A DNA stretch of 32,148 nt from Parcubacteria group bacterium GW2011_GWA2_48_9 (lineage in GTDB: Bacteria; Patescibacteriota; Patescibacteriia; UBA10025): assembly GCA_001003705.1 (NCBI GenBank), contig LCPQ01000023.1, positions 1-32,148 on the forward strand, written 5' to 3'. Below are positions 1 to 7,667 of the stretch, piece by piece. Positions within the stretch are counted from its first letter, which is position 1, and each line of letters starts with the position of its first letter. The position numbers and the translations under genes were made by a program. The notes beneath the pieces were generated by a model. That model worked only from the letters and a program-made list of their open reading frames with translations, searched no databases and was not told where the DNA came from.

Positions 1-840
1 TCGTCTCGTCCTTTGGGATAAAAGCCGCATGACGACTTTTTCTCCCTCAGAGATTGGCACTATTGAGACACGCACGTCCACTTTTTCGTCATCAAACTTT
101 TTTTGAAACCTGCCGTCCTGTGCGGCGCGATGTTCGTCAGTTCGCAGGCTCGAAAGGATTTTCACTCGGGCTATGATTGGTTCCTTCAGATCCTTCGGGA
201 GTGAGGCGACGTCATGGAGTATACCGTCAATTCTGAAACGAACTACCACGCTCTCATCGTGAGGTTCTATGTGGATGTCAGATGCGTGGTTTTCGTACGC
301 GTATTCAATCAGTATATCGACTATTTGAATTATCGGGATATCTTCTGCTTTTGCTCCTGCTGCTTCTGATACGTGTTTTTGTAAAAGGATGCCGAATTCT
401 TGTTTTAAACCTTTTCGATAATGGTGTAGGGCGTTTCGTATGTCGGTAGGAGTTGCGAAGGAAATGTGCAACGGTTCGCCAATGCGCTTGTGGATGAGTT
501 GTTGCAACTCTATATTATCCGGATCGGCCATCGCTACACGCACACCATCCTGATCGCGCTGATAGGCAAATAGCATGAGGTTTTTTGCAACAATTTCTGG
601 AATTATGCGCATAACATGGTCATCAACATTCGTTCGAGTAAGGTTGACATAGGGAAAACCAACAAGATCAGCAATAACCTGTCCGAGATGTTCATCGGAC
701 AGATAATCTTCGCGGACTATCGCCTCGTCAAGCTGCCAGCCATGTTCTTTCGCGACTGTCTGTGCACGCTCTACCTGGTCCTGTGTCATGAGTTCCGCTT
801 CAACAAGCGTCCGCGCCAATTGTTTCTCATCGAATGACAT
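1..840 (-). CDS. pilB: PilB/GspE-type secretion/pilus assembly ATPase, N-terminal part (truncated by window edge)
   Basis: Manual minus-strand translation from ATG at 840: MSFDEKQLARTLVEAELMTQDQVERAQ...LVGFPYVNLTRTNVDD...ENHASDIHIEPHDESVVVRFRIDGILHDV...EKVVMRLLSQRT; matches the MshEN/T2SSE N-terminal region and the ASDIHIEP motif. Open at position 1. Confidence 0.88.
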   Translation of the reverse strand, partial: MSFDEKQLARTLVEAELMTQDQVERAQTVAKEHGWQLDEAIVREDYLSDEHLGQVIADLVGFPYVNLTRTNVDDHVMRIIPEIVAKNLMLFAYQRDQDGVRVAMADPDNIELQQLIHKRIGEPLHISFATPTDIRNALHHYRKGLKQEFGILLQKHVSEAAGAKAEDIPIIQIVDILIEYAYENHASDIHIEPHDESVVVRFRIDGILHDVASLPKDLKEPIIARVKILSSLRTDEHRAAQDGRFQKKFDDEKVDVRVSIVPISEGEKVVMRLLSQRTRR

Positions 841-851
841 GGTACGTACGG

Positions 852-1229
852 TCAATGTGAAAGGTATTTTTTTACCTTATCAACCAAATGTATGAGTGAG
901 AGATTAGCTTTTACGAGGTAATCTGTTGCTCCAAGTTCCTTTCCACGTTCAATATCTGACTGCTGGCCAAGGTTTGATAAAATAATGACAGGAATGTCAT
1001 GTGTGTCCACCTTCTTTTTTAAATCAGCAAGTACTTGGAAACCATCTACACCAGGCAACATGAGATCGAGCAGTATGAGTTGGGGTTTCTCCGTCGAGGC
1101 TTTATGGAGACCTTCCTCACCTGTTGTGGCAAATGAAACATCAAACTGGTTCATTTTGAGCTTGTTTGTGTAGATTTTCAGGATGTATAAATCATCCTCG
1201 ATGATAAGAATTTTATTGTTTTCTGTCAT
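852..1229 (-). CDS. response regulator receiver (CheY-like) domain protein
   Basis: MTENNKILIIEDDLYILKIYTNKL...LILLDLMLPGVDGFQVL...VIILSNLGQ...ATDYLVKANLS; phosphoacceptor LLDLMLPGVDG. The ORF-track start at 1307 is probably too early. Confidence 0.9.
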   Translation of the reverse strand: MTENNKILIIEDDLYILKIYTNKLKMNQFDVSFATTGEEGLHKASTEKPQLILLDLMLPGVDGFQVLADLKKKVDTHDIPVIILSNLGQQSDIERGKELGATDYLVKANLSLIHLVDKVKKYLSH

Positions 1230-1245
1230 ATAGCATAATGTTTTG

Positions 1246-2019
1246 TTACCCTTGAAACACTGGGATCGAGACGTGCATCGCAGTACCCTTGCCCTCTTCA
1301 GAATCAAACCAAATTTTTCCCTTCAGTGCCGTAATGATGACTTTTGCCGTATAGAGCCCCAAACCGGATCCTTGAGTATCATGGCCTATAACGTTATGTC
1401 CGCGAAAAAACCTAGTAAAAATCTCATCCTGCTGGTCTTTTGGAATGCCAATGCCAGAATCCTTGCAGGTGAAAATGACTGTTTGATCGCGTTGTTCCAG
1501 GGAAGTGGTGACTGTGCCACCGCGCCCCGTATATTTCACTGCATTTGAGATGATGTTTTCCACTACCTGCCTCATTTTAATTACGTCAGTGACAACTTCT
1601 GGTAGCGGGGTTTTCGGTTTCTGAAACGTGAGCTCACAGTTGGATGCCTTAGCGAATGTCATCATATTTTCTACAGTTTCCTCGACTATGTCTTCTATGT
1701 GAGTTTTTTCTGGGTGTACTTTAATGGTTCCTTCATCGAGCTGGGCAGCATTCAAATAGTCATTCACTAACTCAATCATCTCATTATTTATTCGAAGTGT
1801 ATCTGAAAGGTATTCTTTTTGTTCAGGGTTCAACTTGCCCTGGTCCTCGTTTACCAGTGCTTCAAGATATCCTCGTATGACCGACAGGGGAGTTCGCAAC
1901 TGATGCGATACTATAGAGACAAACTCGGTTCGTCTTCCCTCGTTTTTTTTTATTTCTTCTGATGACTTTTTCTTTTGTATCATCACATGTATCATATCAT
2001 AAAATTGCACTTTTGTCAA
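1246..2019 (-). CDS. soluble sensor histidine kinase (HisKA + HATPase_c)
   Basis: H-box FVSIVSHQLRTPLSVIRGYLEAL, N-box VVENIISNAVKYT, G1 KDSGIGIPKD, G2 GSGLGLYTAKVI; no transmembrane or sensor domain before the H-box. Confidence 0.9.
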   Translation of the reverse strand: MTKVQFYDMIHVMIQKKKSSEEIKKNEGRRTEFVSIVSHQLRTPLSVIRGYLEALVNEDQGKLNPEQKEYLSDTLRINNEMIELVNDYLNAAQLDEGTIKVHPEKTHIEDIVEETVENMMTFAKASNCELTFQKPKTPLPEVVTDVIKMRQVVENIISNAVKYTGRGGTVTTSLEQRDQTVIFTCKDSGIGIPKDQQDEIFTRFFRGHNVIGHDTQGSGLGLYTAKVIITALKGKIWFDSEEGKGTAMHVSIPVFQG

Positions 2020-2102
2020 CGTATTTATTCAATCATTTTCACTTTTTATCTTTTGATCCTATTAAGCATGCTTTCAAATAACATTATAATACTGAATTAT
2101 GA

Positions 2103-2131
2103 TTGACAGCATTGCTAGAATGTGTTACAAT
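2103..2131 (+). promoter_or_regulatory. sigma70-like promoter for pilT (TTGACA-17-TACAAT)
   Basis: TTGACA 2103-2108, 17-nt spacer, TACAAT 2126-2131; leaves about 160 nt of 5'UTR before pilT. Confidence 0.65.
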
Positions 2132-2164
2132 GAGAGTAGAAAATAAATATAGAAACAAAACCGC

Positions 2165-2272
2165 ATGAAAAATACTTATAGTTTTGCCTCGTCGAACTTA
2201 GCGAAGGTAACGTTCGCGAATTTGATGTATACTGGGACTAGATCTACATCGTTACTTTTTCGCATTTTTCAT
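2165..2272 (+). promoter_or_regulatory. candidate structured 5'UTR of pilT
   Basis: Nested inverted repeats: ATGAAAAAT 2165-2173 / ATTTTTCAT 2264-2272; GCGAA 2201-2205 / TTCGC 2259-2263; GTAACG 2207-2212 / CGTTAC 2250-2255; GATGTA 2224-2229 / TACATC 2245-2250. Confidence 0.4.
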
Positions 2273-2300
2273 ATAAAAATATTTTCACGAATACCACGAT

Positions 2301-3350
2301 ATGCCAAAAATAGAGGATATCTTATCGGAAGCAGTTAAGAAAGGAGCGTCGGACGTTCATATTCTTGTTGGTCGTTCGCCAGTTTTTCGCATTGATGGTG
2401 AACTAGTGGAATATAAAAAGCATCCCGCCCTTGATGATAAGGAAGCTTCTGACATGATTTTTTCCATTATGAGTCCACGTCAGAAGTCAGGGTATCTCAA
2501 TGAACGGGAGCTTGATTTGTCATTTGAAATTCAGAATACGTCCCGTTTTCGAGTCAACTGTCACTGGGAACGGAATCACCCGGGGCTGGTCGCTCGTATC
2601 ATCAGTTCAAACATTCCGACGATGGAAGAGTTGCTAATGCCGAATGTCGTATATGACCTCATGCGGATGAAACAGGGCCTGGTGCTGGTAACTGGACCAA
2701 CCGGTTGTGGGAAATCCACGTCACTTGCTGCGATGATTAACATGATCGCCCGTGAGCGTGGAGAACATATCGTAACACTGGAGGATCCAATCGAGTTCAT
2801 CTATCCCCAGGATCCGGGTATCAAGGCCATTATCAAACAGCGGCAGCTCGGAACTGATATGCTATCTTTCGGTCAGGCGCTGAAACACGTTCTCCGTCAG
2901 GATCCGAACGTTATACTTGTCGGTGAAATGCGCGATCTCGAAACGATTAGTGCGACTATCACGTTAGCCGAAACCGGCCACTTGGTGTTAGCGACACTCC
3001 ATACTTTTAACGCCGGTCAAACAGTTGACCGTATCATTGACGTATTTCCTCCTTTTCAGCAAACACAGGTTCGACTGCAACTCTCACTCTTCTTAAAAGG
3101 AATTATTTCCCAACAACTGTTACCTAAGGTTGGCGGCGGACGAGTTGCGGCGCGTGAAATCCTCATTAATACACCGGCTATTTCGAACCTCGTTAGAGAA
3201 AACAAGGTTGCCCAAATAAAGACCGTTATCCAGACATCAGCTCAAGAAGGCATGTTTACGATGGATCAGGACCTAAAACGCCTCTTTGAACGCGGAATGC
3301 TCGAGAAACACGTAGCGCTAAGCTATATGACAAACCCACAGTTGTTGTAA
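2301..3350 (+). CDS. pilT: type IV pilus twitching motility ATPase PilT
   Basis: KGASDVHILVGRSPVFRIDGEL, Walker A VTGPTGCGKSTS, DPNVILVGEMRDLETI, AETGHLVLATLHTFNAGQTVDRIIDVFP. Confidence 0.95.
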   Translation: MPKIEDILSEAVKKGASDVHILVGRSPVFRIDGELVEYKKHPALDDKEASDMIFSIMSPRQKSGYLNERELDLSFEIQNTSRFRVNCHWERNHPGLVARIISSNIPTMEELLMPNVVYDLMRMKQGLVLVTGPTGCGKSTSLAAMINMIARERGEHIVTLEDPIEFIYPQDPGIKAIIKQRQLGTDMLSFGQALKHVLRQDPNVILVGEMRDLETISATITLAETGHLVLATLHTFNAGQTVDRIIDVFPPFQQTQVRLQLSLFLKGIISQQLLPKVGGGRVAAREILINTPAISNLVRENKVAQIKTVIQTSAQEGMFTMDQDLKRLFERGMLEKHVALSYMTNPQLL

Positions 3351-3392
3351 GTCAGCAGTAAAGCCGGAGAGCCATAAAGCCATAGTACAGTT

Positions 3393-3429
3393 CAACGCCT
3401 CCACGATTGTGGAGGCGTTGTTTGTTGTT
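3393..3429 (+). terminator. Rho-independent terminator after pilT
   Basis: caacgcctccac-gatt-gtggaggcgttg perfect 12-bp stem (3393-3420) followed by tttgttgtt. Confidence 0.8.
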
Positions 3430-3445
3430 AATTGGCAGGTTGATC

Positions 3446-4561
3446 TTAGAAAACTTCCGGTTGCTGCTTGAAGACCCATGAAAGATCTGGCGGGCCGTTA
3501 CGCTTAATACCTTTTTCTTTGAAGTAACGTAGAATGAGGCGCAATGCGATAGTGGCATCCGTAAAAACCTGTGCGTTGCGACCGCCGCCTGCTTGTTTAC
3601 CCCAACTGATGGGTTCAGTCATCACGCCACAGCCTGACAAGCCTCCCCACTGAGGTGAGTCTGTGGTGATTTGGAATGAAAACTTATAAGGGTACACCGC
3701 ATCATCGATGCCTCCCTCGAGCAGCTCTTCTTCACCCGGTCGTGTAGGACGCACGAGTGCTTGTGATACGGCTACCAGCTGAGTAAAATCTTTTGGTACG
3801 CCACCGCCGATGTAACCAGCTGTTTTTTCTAAACCGTTGTTTAACCCCCATTCGGCGATCCGGAAGATATCTTCAGCATCATAGAATTGTTCAACGACAA
3901 GTTTTCTGTCTTTCCGGGGAATATCTGAAAGTGCCCATACGTATGCCTCACCGAACCCGCTGTCCACGAGAGCGGGAGAAAATACCGGTATATTATTTTC
4001 AGCCGCGACTGCGAGGATACTCTTAATGCCTTTTGCGGAGAGCCACTTGCCAAATTCATAGAGCAACCGCCAGGTCGGAAAAATGGTTCGCTCGGTGAGT
4101 TTTTTGTTTAGCTCCTTAATGAAGTGGATAATTTCCATCTCCATTTTTCGGTACTCGACTTCATCCGCTGCATGGTCATAGAACCTATCCATCTTGTTTT
4201 TTAGTAGGTCTTCATCATCTGGGAACCAGGGATCCACCTTCCAATACGTCTGATGCATCGCTTCGTAGATATCTTCAGTAAGGTTCGCTCCAGTAGACAC
4301 AAGTACGTCTATGAAACGGTTTTGTACCAGCCAGCGAATAGCGGGCCAGTACCCTGCGCTGCTCATCGAGGCAGCATATCCGAGGAAATTAAGCGTTTTG
4401 GGATTTGTGACAGTTTCCTCCCACACTGATGCGACTTCACCGAGACCACGGACCTGGAAAGCACTGTCTTTCCACGTAGCAAAATCACTCGCGAAATCTT
4501 TTGGCAATGCATCTGGATCGAAGGGTTGCCGTTGTGACTGCTTGTACGGATTATTTTCCAT
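3446..4561 (-). CDS. deoxyhypusine synthase-like family protein
   Basis: LNFLGYAASMSSAGYWPAIRWLVQNRFIDVLVSTGANLTEDI, YIGGGVPKDFTQ, FSFQITTDSPQWGGLSGCGVMTEPISWGKQ; resembles the DHS fold, with the catalytic Lys in an ISWGK motif. Confidence 0.85.
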   Translation of the reverse strand: MENNPYKQSQRQPFDPDALPKDFASDFATWKDSAFQVRGLGEVASVWEETVTNPKTLNFLGYAASMSSAGYWPAIRWLVQNRFIDVLVSTGANLTEDIYEAMHQTYWKVDPWFPDDEDLLKNKMDRFYDHAADEVEYRKMEMEIIHFIKELNKKLTERTIFPTWRLLYEFGKWLSAKGIKSILAVAAENNIPVFSPALVDSGFGEAYVWALSDIPRKDRKLVVEQFYDAEDIFRIAEWGLNNGLEKTAGYIGGGVPKDFTQLVAVSQALVRPTRPGEEELLEGGIDDAVYPYKFSFQITTDSPQWGGLSGCGVMTEPISWGKQAGGGRNAQVFTDATIALRLILRYFKEKGIKRNGPPDLSWVFKQQPEVF

Positions 4562-4655
4562 AGACTAATAAAAAATAGTTTTTTCGAAACGCGTATAGTA
4601 TAGCACAGACATTTTTTTTCTTACAAGAGGCGTACTGTAGTTACTATACTAAGAA

Positions 4656-4682
4656 CGGCTGCCGTTTTTAGTCGAACAGCCG
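4656..4682 (-). terminator. possible terminator downstream of the FG-GAP protein gene
   Basis: CGGCTG / CAGCCG inverted repeat; weak T-tract. Confidence 0.3.
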
Positions 4683-4710
4683 CTGTGTTTTAATATATAT
4701 AACGTTAAAA

Positions 4711-6411
4711 CTATGGAAGGTATCCGCGGGCGATTGTCACACCGGGATGTATCACGTCTATCAGGATGTCAGAACGAACAGGAAATCCTTCAAGCGAGAA
4801 AAATCTCATGAGTGTCTGCCTTCCGCTTTTTGGTGCAGTAACAATTTCATCCTTACCATCAGTATCGATATCGATAAGTGCCACTGATGTACCGCCCGTA
4901 AAGGAAGCCTCATAGGCCATGAAGCCGGGCGAACGTAACACGAGTGTTTTGAGCTGTTTCGAGTATCCAAAAATTCTTATATGTGGACCGCCTCCCTGAA
5001 TGATGCCGGTTACAACTTCAGCGCGTCCATCCCCATCCATGTCGCCAGCAGTGACTTCTATGCCGCCGCGGAATGATTCTCCGTAGGCCATCAGCGCAAG
5101 AATCGAAGGTCGGTAGATTCCCAGCTTGAAGCTGAATATGCGCAGATGCGGTCCCCCGGAACTTTCCGGTGCCGTAACAATATCTTTTTCTCCATCGCCA
5201 TCGATATCACCCAGGGCAATCGAAACACCACCGCGGAATTCCGGAGCGTACGCCATGAAGTTTTCCGTGGTCGGGATTATCGAACCGTCTCGAAAGCCGA
5301 AAATGCGAACATTCGGTCCACCGCCTGCTTTCGGCGCGGTGACAATTTCAAATTTACCGTCACCCTCTATATCTGCGACAGCGAGATTGACGCCGCCATG
5401 AAAACCGATATCATAAGCAAAAAATCCAGTGATGAATCGTCCGTTCGTATCAAAGATGCGGACGTTCGGTGCGCTTCCACGGCCAGGAGCAGTGATGATC
5501 TCCACCGTTCCATCCCCATCAATGTCGCCCATACCTACCTGTACACCCCCTGTGAAGTGTTCTTCATATGCGTTAAATCTGCTTATCAGATTTCCGTCCG
5601 TTGAGTACAATCGTACTTCCGGCGGGGCGCCAGCTTTCGCTCCCAACATAATTGCTTGTGTGAATATAGATTCACCCAGAACTTTACCAGGAGTAGTGTC
5701 GGTATTTCCATCTCCATTGGTATTTTCGTTAGTTCCAGAAGGTGGTTTCGGGGGAGTTGGAGGTTGTACAGATAATTGAATCGGAGTCGTTTTCTCGAAC
5801 ACGATACCCCGTAGACCGGATCCCTGGGGAACTGCGTATGCGATAACGATGGCAAAAATAGGCGTCGAGCTCGTGATTCCAGTAAAGGAAGTCAATGGAA
5901 CTTCTTTGATGAGTGCGAGGTTCTTGTCATACAAAAATGCAGAAGCACTGTTCTGTGTGGAGTTATAGATCCCGACTCGGGTAGTCGTCGCTGGTTTCCG
6001 TGATCCTGAACCTTCGACGAACGCCATGACCAGCGTGGATGACAATTGGCCATAATCACTCACAAGAATATCATTCTCTACCGCAAGGACGTTATCGCCA
6101 GTACCTGCAGGTACTGGAAATCCCTGTTCCATCGCATGCGTACCGAAAAGGACACCAGCATTGACTGACACTGCATTCAGCCCAAGAACTGTCGATTGCT
6201 GTTTAGACACATCGCTCAGAGTCGTTCCATACCAGATACCCAATACGTTATAGGGTGACTGATTGAAGGAAACCGTCTTCGGTGTTTGTAGTGACCCCAA
6301 AAACTGTGCAACATTGGAGGTTTGTTGAACCGTTGCAGCACTGGTATTGTGTGGAGCAATAAGTCCCGAGATGAAAATGATTGAAATGATGGAAAAGAGA
6401 AATCGCTTCAT
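4711..6411 (-). CDS. secreted FG-GAP/VCBS-like repeat protein (putative beta-propeller)
   Basis: Signal peptide MKRFLFSIISIIFISGLIAPHNTSA; about six C-terminal repeats of the type GDIDGDGxxEIVTAPxxGGGPxxRIFxxxxxxxxxFMAYxxxFRGGV. Start at 6411 preferred over 6444. Confidence 0.88.
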   Translation of the reverse strand: MKRFLFSIISIIFISGLIAPHNTSAATVQQTSNVAQFLGSLQTPKTVSFNQSPYNVLGIWYGTTLSDVSKQQSTVLGLNAVSVNAGVLFGTHAMEQGFPVPAGTGDNVLAVENDILVSDYGQLSSTLVMAFVEGSGSRKPATTTRVGIYNSTQNSASAFLYDKNLALIKEVPLTSFTGITSSTPIFAIVIAYAVPQGSGLRGIVFEKTTPIQLSVQPPTPPKPPSGTNENTNGDGNTDTTPGKVLGESIFTQAIMLGAKAGAPPEVRLYSTDGNLISRFNAYEEHFTGGVQVGMGDIDGDGTVEIITAPGRGSAPNVRIFDTNGRFITGFFAYDIGFHGGVNLAVADIEGDGKFEIVTAPKAGGGPNVRIFGFRDGSIIPTTENFMAYAPEFRGGVSIALGDIDGDGEKDIVTAPESSGGPHLRIFSFKLGIYRPSILALMAYGESFRGGIEVTAGDMDGDGRAEVVTGIIQGGGPHIRIFGYSKQLKTLVLRSPGFMAYEASFTGGTSVALIDIDTDGKDEIVTAPKSGRQTLMRFFSLEGFPVRSDILIDVIHPGVTIARGYLP

Positions 6412-6447
6412 TGGCGTGTAGAATATGTAGTAATTGAATAACAACGA

Positions 6448-6476
6448 AGTCTAACAGAAGCCGCTCCTACTGTCAA
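6448..6476 (-). promoter_or_regulatory. promoter of FG-GAP protein gene (TTGACA-17-TAGACT)
   Basis: Minus strand: TTGACA (6471-6476), 17-nt spacer, TAGACT (6448-6453). Confidence 0.6.
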
Positions 6477-6664
6477 CCCCGTTAGAATATGTGTCGACCC
6501 TGATTAGCATGATGGGTCTTGGGGACTGCTTGAAATCCTGGTAACCAAAAATGTCTTTTCAACATTTTCTGATGGGTCAAGATGGTTACTGGCTCGATTT
6601 GCTAATTGTGCTTGAAGTTCTCCTGTGCTATTGATACACTTTCTTGCGCACCACTCTTTGTAAG

Positions 6665-6698
6665 ATTAGTATCATCATAGGCGCCCGTAGCTCAATGG
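6665..6698 (+). repeat. 34-bp exact direct repeat copy 1, containing the 5' 18 nt of tRNA-Arg
   Basis: attagtatcatcataggcgcccgtagctcaatgg, identical to 6825-6858. Confidence 0.9.
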
Positions 6699-6709
6699 GT
6701 TCGATCGGC

Positions 6710-6745
6710 GTCTGGCGAAGCCAGACAGCCCCGCGGCCGCGGGGC
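6710..6745. repeat. GC-rich palindromes
   Basis: GTCTGGC-gaa-GCCAGAC (6710-6726) and perfect palindrome GCCCCGCGGCCGCGGGGC (6728-6745). Confidence 0.8.
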
Positions 6746-6840
6746 GGCCGTGAGAACGGGCGGACGATGTGAGCGGGAAGCGAACCGCCCGCCCGGGACA
6801 GCTCGCAGTAAATATCTTTCTAGAATTAGTATCATCATAG

Positions 6841-6913
6841 GCGCCCGTAGCTCAATGGATAGAGTACATGGCTTCGGACCATGGGGTTGGGGGTTCGACT
6901 CCCTCCGGGCGCA
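6841..6913 (+). tRNA. tRNA-Arg(TCG)
   Basis: Acceptor GCGCCCG/CGGGCGC, anticodon stem CATGG-CTTCGGA-CCATG (anticodon TCG), T-loop TTCGACT; no encoded CCA. Confidence 0.9.
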
Positions 6914-7019
6914 ATAAAAGACCGCAGAGGATTTTTACACCTGGGTCCAACTCCAGGGCAGCGCCCCCGCTTCGCGGGGTCGGCGCTCTCCCTCATTTCA
7001 CTCGGGTTCGCTGCTGCCC

Positions 7020-7058
7020 GTCTGGATCATCAAATGATCCAGACCCCTCCGGGCGCAA
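7020..7058 (+). repeat. 11-bp-stem hairpin followed by a tRNA-Arg 3'-end fragment
   Basis: GTCTGGATCAT-caa-ATGATCCAGAC (7020-7044), then ccctccgggcgcaa (7045-7058), identical to the 3' end of the tRNA at 6901-6914. Confidence 0.75.
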
Positions 7059-7084
7059 ATAGCAATCAGTCAAAAATAAGAAGA

Positions 7085-7125
7085 CGGCCACCCTGCATAC
7101 CACATGGATATGTTTAGGGTGGCCG
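7085..7125 (-). terminator. Rho-independent terminator for the PG-binding protein gene
   Basis: Perfect 10-bp inverted repeat cggccaccct/agggtggccg; on the minus strand followed by tcttcttattttt. Confidence 0.7.
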
Positions 7126-7160
7126 AGAGTAGTGGGGTTGATCCCCGCGTTAGCGGAGTG

Positions 7161-7508
7161 TTAGTGCGTCCCGTCGGGGACTACGTCCTTGGGGACGGGC
7201 ACGGGCGGGTGGAAGCCGGTCATCCCATCAGCGGAGACGTAGCACGTCACCGGTACTGGGACGGCATTGAAGTCGAAACCGTCGGCTTCCTTCAGAGCTG
7301 TGCGCGTCGCGGGACCGAAGTTGCCGTCGAGGTCGACTTGGAGCGCCGCCTGAAGCGCTTTGACGGATTCGACGGTCATCGGACCGTAGACGCCATCGAC
7401 CACAAGGCCGGGTGCTCCGTACGATGACATCGCCAGACACTGCTGGAGGAACGTGACGGCGGGCCCCGTCGAACCAACATTGAGGTAATCCGGGAACAGT
7501 TTGAACAT
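7161..7508 (-). CDS. small peptidoglycan-binding-domain protein
   Basis: LNVGSTGPAVTFLQQCLAMSSYGAPGLVVDGVYGPMTVESVKALQAALQVDLDGNFGPATRTAL; PG_binding_1-type repeats. SD ggagga just upstream of ATG at 7508. Confidence 0.85.
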   Translation of the reverse strand: MFKLFPDYLNVGSTGPAVTFLQQCLAMSSYGAPGLVVDGVYGPMTVESVKALQAALQVDLDGNFGPATRTALKEADGFDFNAVPVPVTCYVSADGMTGFHPPVPVPKDVVPDGTH

Positions 7509-7633
7509 ACAATCCTCCGTAAAGGGTTGTCCTTATCTTTTTTGATAAGGGGGTTGAAGGTGCGAAAATGTGAACTAGGAACTTTATTACTAAATAACCT
7601 TTGTGTCAAGACAGTATTTACAATTCATATGTT

Positions 7634-7661
7634 TTGAGATACTTAGATTTTCACGTATACT
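7634..7661 (+). promoter_or_regulatory. promoter of cbiM (TTGAGA-16-TATACT), probably giving a leaderless mRNA
   Basis: The -10 TATACT ends at 7661, and the cbiM ATG is at 7668. Confidence 0.55.
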
Positions 7662-7667
7662 GCATGT

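Noticed and set aside
2165-2350. Short ORF in the pilT leader (MKNTYSFASSNLAKV...)
   Set aside because: It runs on into pilT out of frame, has no clear RBS, and overlaps the inverted repeats; structure is the better explanation.
5126-5779. Plus-strand ORFs of 91, 152 and 116 aa
   Set aside because: Antisense shadows of the repetitive FG-GAP gene; their repeated Pro/Ser patterns come from the coding repeats.
7104-7427. 107-aa plus-strand ORF
   Set aside because: Antisense to the convincing PG-binding protein gene; no RBS or domain.
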